Positions 58,946 through 64,000 of a stretch of DNA of 64,000 nt are shown here, piece after piece (within the stretch, counting starts at the first letter, position 1; each line of letters begins with the position of its first letter). Under the pieces are notes generated by a model. That model worked only from the letters and a program-made list of their open reading frames with translations. It did no database searches and was not told the DNA's origin. This DNA is from Pholis gunnellus (taxonomy: Eukaryota > Chordata > Actinopteri > Perciformes > Pholidae), in contig OU342804.1 in NCBI GenBank assembly GCA_910591455.2, positions 11,291,133-11,355,132 on the forward strand, read 5' to 3'. The position numbers were made by a program, and so were the translations under genes.

Positions 58946-60312
58946 ACAACAGCAACAAACCAAGACACAGGCAAACCGCCTGTTCTTTACATATATATGT
59001 TTCTGGGATACGCTGAACCAGCACAAATGGAATTAAGCTATCATCTTCCAACAGGAGATGCTGGCTGAAATAGATTATCAAATACAATTCCAAGGATTTT
59101 AATTGTTAATGGACCTTGTGTAATTAGCTTGGATGGCACTACCTTCCCTCTGTGTTGGTGTGTAAACTATGGGGTGTGTTCATAACGTGACCTTTTAGAT
59201 GGTTAGAATAGATTTTAAAAAACCGAGTAGTCGTGAGGTGATGCCAGTGTCAAATTTCTGCTTAGTGGACTCACCAGCTCGACACTGGTCAGGGAGGAAG
59301 AGCAGTAGAGTATTTGAATATCTGTTTGAAATCTGGGCCACATTTCCTCCCAACAAAAAGCTCGCATTGCTCACAGTCCCTCACAATTGACTATTGTTTT
59401 TGTTTTTGTTTTAACTCAGAGCAGAATTTATTTCTCTTAATTCACCAGATTTGAATAATTTGACTTTTTTTCTGCTCTTTTTAAATTGGAGTGTGTTTTT
59501 CTATTTTCGTTGTCAGGCTGGATATACAAACACACCCTTATGAACACACCCTTAACAGGAAATGCAGCGTGACGCACCTTGCACGAGGATGAGTGTAAAA
59601 CATCACCTGAGGGGCTGAAACTCTTCTAAAACGTGTTTTGTAGGAACTTGTTTGCCACGTATGAAAAAAGAATGTTCCAGTCCTTAATCATTTGTCAGCC
59701 TCTAGCTACTTTTATGAATGTGGCAATGCAATAAATGTCATAAGAACTGTTGATGATATGCCTCCCAAAAATCTTATCTTGACTGTTGGTTAGGGGGAAA
59801 TAAATTGTATGTGTAATGGATTTTGAAATGACATATATTGAGATTTATTTGTCAATCTTGTCAAGTCCTATCTGTAGATAAAATACATAATTAATGTATA
59901 GCCATTTCCCTTCTCGAAACAGCTGATCACGTGCAAGCACAAACAGTTGTTCTTGAATTGGTCTTCCAGGACTTTCCTTTGAATTATTTGGAATGGTGTT
60001 TATTCAATTCCAGTGGTCTACCTCTGAACTCTCACATGGCTAAATTGTGGAACATGTTTAAGATTAGTGCAATTCCCAGATTTAGTGTGTCCCTCAGTAG
60101 ATGATAAACCTAAAGAATTGTTTCATGTCTTTGTTTGCTGGTGGGAATATGCTGATAATGGCAACAAATATATTTTTCTATATTGGATCATTTTCACTGC
60201 TGTTTTACAGATTCTAGAAGTCTTAAATTGTTCTGTAAAAATTAACATTACTTTCTGTATTAAATCACATTGATGCTTATTAGAGTGCAATAAATCCCTC
60301 AAAATGAGGCCT
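58946..60312 (+). other. 3' UTR of the RING-finger gene (inferred)
   Basis: AATAAA signals occur at 59730-59735, 59799-59804 and 60289-60294, so UTR lengths of about 0.8 to 1.35 kb are possible. Nothing coding is seen after the stop codon at 58943-58945. Confidence 0.5.
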
Positions 60313-61263
60313 AATTTACGAGCATGTATCATTTTTAAGAATGGTGTTTCTGCATGTGTGTGTGTGTGTGTTTGTGGAGGGGAAATACATGGTTGTGCAC
60401 GAGTGTGAATGTGCAGGTGTATTACACTCCATCAGGCGGGTCAGTGTGTAGGTAGTGTCTCACTTTCAGAGTTATGGTCTCGTTCCCAATAACTGTGGGA
60501 GAGGAGTGAAACTGTAATTACTTCTGCACAGGTGGGAGCCGATCCGCACACACCTTGAGCTTGAGCTGGATAATCATTTTATCACATAAGTAGGGCCTGA
60601 CCGAGCAAGCAGAGATATGCAGCTGTACGGCAATGGAATGGAAATCTTTTTTTTTTTTATTATCCTTCCATTGTGTCTGCAGCCCACAGTAAAGTATGCA
60701 ATGGAAGTGCAGGACTTCTTTTGAAGTTTTGTCCGTCAGGACTTTAGGCTTGTGTGAACAGCTGATTGTGACCACTTGAAATGAAGTAATGTCCACTTGT
60801 GACTCATCAGCACAGATTATGTCTTTAGTGTAAATTGAGCAGTTCAACCAAAGCAGGATTTTTATTCTCTGATTTTTTTCAGTCTGAAAGAATCCAATAT
60901 TTCACAGGTGAAAAGCTAAATCAGAAAAAGATATATATGCGCCTCTAATACTGAATTCTTCATTTTTTGACTCGGGACCCCTTGGGAGGTCCCGACCCCC
61001 ATGATGGGAACCGATGCTGTCCTGTCACACTCCTTACTTATTGCATTTTATTTCATTTATTTACTCTGAGTCATCCGCTATATTTTAGATTTCTAATATT
61101 AACTTGTGTGTCAAGGTGCCTTGCCTTCAGTTTATCTAGGTCTGAGGCCCCTATGGTCAGAGGCAGTGGTCCCATTGGCATGCTTGGTAATTTATCCCCG
61201 CTATGATGGCCCTTCAATGTGTTTTTTTTAAAATAATAATTTTCATTTTAACATCCTGTCAAG

Positions 61264-61530
61264 TGGGGCTGCAAGGTGGTGTGGTGGTTAGCACCCGGGC
61301 TAGACGGGCCCCCTTGTCAGCGTGGGTTCTCCCCAGGTTCTCCGGCACGGTCCGAAGACATGCAGGATGATTGATGACTCTAAATTGCCCGTAGGTGTGG
61401 ATGTGAGCATGAATGGTTGTCTCTCTCTAAAGGTCCCTGCGATAGTCTGGCGACCTGTCCGGGGTGGGATCAGCTCCAGACCCCCCGTGACCCTGAACAG
61501 GATAAGCGGTTAAAGATATTGGATGCATGG
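61264..61530 (+). mobile_element. SINE fragment of the mermaid/DANA (V-SINE-like) type
   Basis: The head GGGGCTGCAAGGTGGTGTGG...GTGGTTAGCAC is tRNA-like (box A region). The next part, which should carry box B, is deleted. The conserved body follows: GCGTGGGTTCTCCCCAGG, GACATGCAGGATGATTG, TAAATTGCCCGTAGGTGTG, CTGCGATAGTCTGGCGACCT and AACAGGATAAGCGGTTA. This body is very frequent in teleost genomes. Confidence 0.75.
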
Positions 61531-62505
61531 AACCTGTCAAGTCTCAAATTCTCTCCGAGGTGCCCAAGGACTGAAGGATTTATCACAGAGTTTTTAAAAG
61601 TCTGTGTATGTGTGTATGGGGTCGAGGCACGTGAGGGCGGATATGGTTAAAGGTGTAGAGGCTGAAGCAGGAACACAAACGGGACACGAGTCGAGGGCAG
61701 AAGTTTCTTTTATTGAAAGCGCTGCAGTCTGGAGCCCAGAGCTGAGTCCTGGTGTTCCCTCTCCCCTCCGAGAGCAGTGTGCTCTGGATTTCAGGCCAGC
61801 GCTGTGAGCTCAGCATTCATAGGTCAGATGGTTATAGTGGTATCACAGCGAGACAGAGAATCAATACTGAACTAACTGGCCAGGCTGGGAACAACTGGCA
61901 AGCCCCCGGTTAGAGGCACACTCTGCTCAGCGGTGGCGCTTCTCTGATTTATTGCAGTTGTTAAAGACAAAATTGAGTCAGAAGGTTTTCATTTAATGGC
62001 ATACTAGTCTATGGCTGGACTCTAATACCGCACTTGACCTTCAGTTCCAGATAGGAATCAAACCGTGGAAATAACTACTGTAGTGGCCTGAGAGCTTATC
62101 TGCTCCTGTACCCTCTAATCACAGTAAATGTCTCGTGTTTTCTACGGCGACGAATAAACCTGGAGGCTGGGGACTTAATAAAAAACAAACAAAATGTACG
62201 GCTATGTTTGTGGTTAAATAAACATGAAGACGTTGCTTTATGTTCAGGCTGCAGGCCCATGCTCCTCGCTGTGTCTCAGTCGGCCCCTGTGAATGTTTAT
62301 GGTAGCCCTGCACCACCACCTGGTGGGGAAAATCCCTATTCACAGTGAATTTGAATTCAGTCCCGGCAAATCAAAGGTAAAAGAAGTCACAAGCTTTAGG
62401 TACTACTGGGGCAATTTCTTGCTTGAGTGGAAGCACATTGTAATGTACCCGATCATAACGAAATATAATACTTCACTGTATACTTTAATGACCCAGCTGA
62501 AGAGT

Positions 62506-62608
62506 TCTATCTAACTATCCGTCTATCTGTCCATCTATCTATCTGTCTACTCATCCATCTGTCTGTCTATCCATCTATCCGTCTATCTGTCTGCCTGCCT
62601 GTCTGTGT
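62506..62608. repeat. (CTAT/CTGT/CCAT)n tetranucleotide microsatellite
   Basis: About 100 bp of interrupted tetranucleotide repeats (TCTA, TCTG, TCCA units), ending in CTGCCTGCCTGTCTG. Confidence 0.9.
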
Positions 62609-64000
62609 GCTCTCTCCCTCTGCTGTGCAGCTTTAGCAGAGCCAAAGAAAGTCTTTGTAATTCAATTACAGTAGTTGGTCTTGTCTCAGGCTCTGTTGTC
62701 CCAGACTGTCTGAGTAATTTCCTTAATGAAGGAGGGAAATTTGATTACAAAAGTGCAGTAAAAAACAAATAAATCAATTTCATCAGTAAGTACAGCAGAA
62801 CACATTTTCTTTCCCTCTTACTGCTTACCCAGACTGTTAGATCAAATGCTCTGGTAGCTACATATATACTCCCCCACTCCACATTCTTAAAGTTTCATTT
62901 GCTCAGTGATGAAGTGCAAATATTGGGTGTACTAGTCACAACTCATGTTCGTCCCAGCAGGGTTTATGTCTTTTGGCCAATCCCCTCACATTATGAGGGA
63001 GACTCTGGCTCTTTTATGAAATAAAATGAATACTTTCTGACTCGTTTCAATGCAGGGATTTTCACCGCCAGCATTACTTAATGCAGAATAGTCTGCTTGA
63101 CGTTTTCTGCATCACGCCACCACCACAGTGTTTCAGGTTTGTCCAGGTGAGAATCTTAGCTTTAGCTTGATATTGTCTTCCTTTGCTTCCTCTTGTTATC
63201 AGATAGTGCTGAGTGCACTGGACAAAACAACTCGCATCCTGTGTCATTGTTGTTACTGCCCTGCCCTGTCATTTCCTTTGACATGTTGGCCAGCTCACCT
63301 CCCCGTTGCTCTCTTTTTCCCGCTGACAGACATCAAAAGGTCAGGCATGTGAAGTTAAAGGAAAAGAGAGGATGTCCGAAGAAGAAACACCTCTTCCGCT
63401 CTGACTCAATGGCAGAGGAAGGAAGTGTTTGCTCAAGAGGCCGTACTATAGGTGTAAAAAACGGGGCCTTACGTCTTTCCTTTTGTATCACTTCTTGCTA
63501 GAAGTGCTGGATCTGGTTCGGTGTAGCTGCCAAATGGGCTGCAATGATTAAAAGTCTGCCATCTACTGGAGAAATATTAATAAAGCATTGTGTTAAAGCA
63601 AGGAAAACGTCTTTGACTCGTAATACTCTGGACAGGTTTGATGGCCTGATTTCTCGTCCACGTGTTATCACGCTAATGTGTATACTCTTGCGTATGTGTT
63701 GGAGGTGGTGGTCATTAGTGGATAGCAATTAGTTTTTGTCTTGTAGAAATTTATAGTTGGTTAATCAATTTGTCAATGATTCTGATAATCAATTAAATTT
63801 GTATATAAAGAGTCCAATTTATTAAGAAAAAACAAACATTTGCTGGCTCTAAAATTGTTATTGTAAAGATTGGTTGCCTTTTCTTTATCTTATGTGGCAG
63901 CAAACTGAATATTGTTGGGTTTTGAATTGTAAAACAAGCTAATTGAAATATGTTGCTTTCACTGTAAAAAACAACAACAACCAAACAATTAATTGAGATA

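Larger units (their letters stand above)
60313..64000. other. Intergenic flank, no gene seen
   Basis: Contains a SINE fragment (61264-61530), a tetranucleotide array (62506-62608) and a short palindrome-rich patch (GGGACCCCTTGGGAGGTCCC at about 60974). The open frames here have no family resemblance that I can recognise and lack convincing splice sites. Confidence 0.5.

Noticed and set aside
60967..61206. Possible small gene around the GGGACCCC palindrome
   Set aside because: Short unconserved frame in repeat-rich intergenic DNA close to a SINE; no splice sites or start context support it.

Overview
This is a segment of a ray-finned (teleost) fish nuclear genome. The evidence is vertebrate exon-intron genes with GT-AG introns of mostly 80-1600 bp, many (CA)n/(GT)n microsatellites, teleost-type tRNA-derived SINEs and small inverted-repeat elements, and proteins that read as fish versions of known vertebrate genes. 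It contains no operon, CRISPR array, prophage or other bacterial feature. Six protein-coding genes were reconstructed exon by exon from splice sites and reading phase.

Layout, left to right. (1) 459-11878, + strand: the last 20 coding exons of a neuron navigator gene (NAV2/NAV3 type), ending with the AAA-type ATPase domain, followed by a long 3' UTR to about 14515. (2) 17221-29175, - strand: a complete 26-exon slc12a1 (NKCC2, kidney/intestine Na-K-2Cl cotransporter, 1044 aa) with a TATA box and an HNF1-like site upstream. (3) 34401-34646, - strand: ctxn2 (cortexin 2, 81 aa, one coding exon). (4) 38805-46905, + strand: complete 17-exon myef2 (hnRNP M-like protein with three RRMs, 586 aa), including an 8-nt exon and a U12-type intron. 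(5) 47938-53567, - strand: complete 9-exon slc24a5 (NCKX5, pigment-cell K-dependent Na/Ca exchanger, 514 aa), tail-to-tail with myef2. (6) 57860-58945, + strand: an intronless 361-aa membrane E3 ligase of the GRAIL/RNF128 class.

The order slc24a5-myef2-ctxn2-slc12a1 is the same block found on human 15q21.1 (established knowledge), which supports the gene identities. The NAV gene and the intronless RING gene at the two flanks are not part of that human block, so they may mark teleost rearrangement or insertion. These genes do not form a pathway: they cover neuronal cytoskeleton, renal salt transport, a neuronal membrane microprotein, an RNA-binding repressor, melanosome ion exchange and ubiquitination.

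No wholly new system was found. The more interesting points are small: micro-exons of 8, 9, 21 and 24 nt; a minor-spliceosome intron inside an RRM; an NKCC2 N-terminus without the usual SPAK/OSR1 docking motif; an intron whose two ends carry complementary (CA)n and (TG)n tracts; a long (GT)n-(GC)n Z-DNA candidate; and several repeat families that recur within the window, some in opposite orientation.
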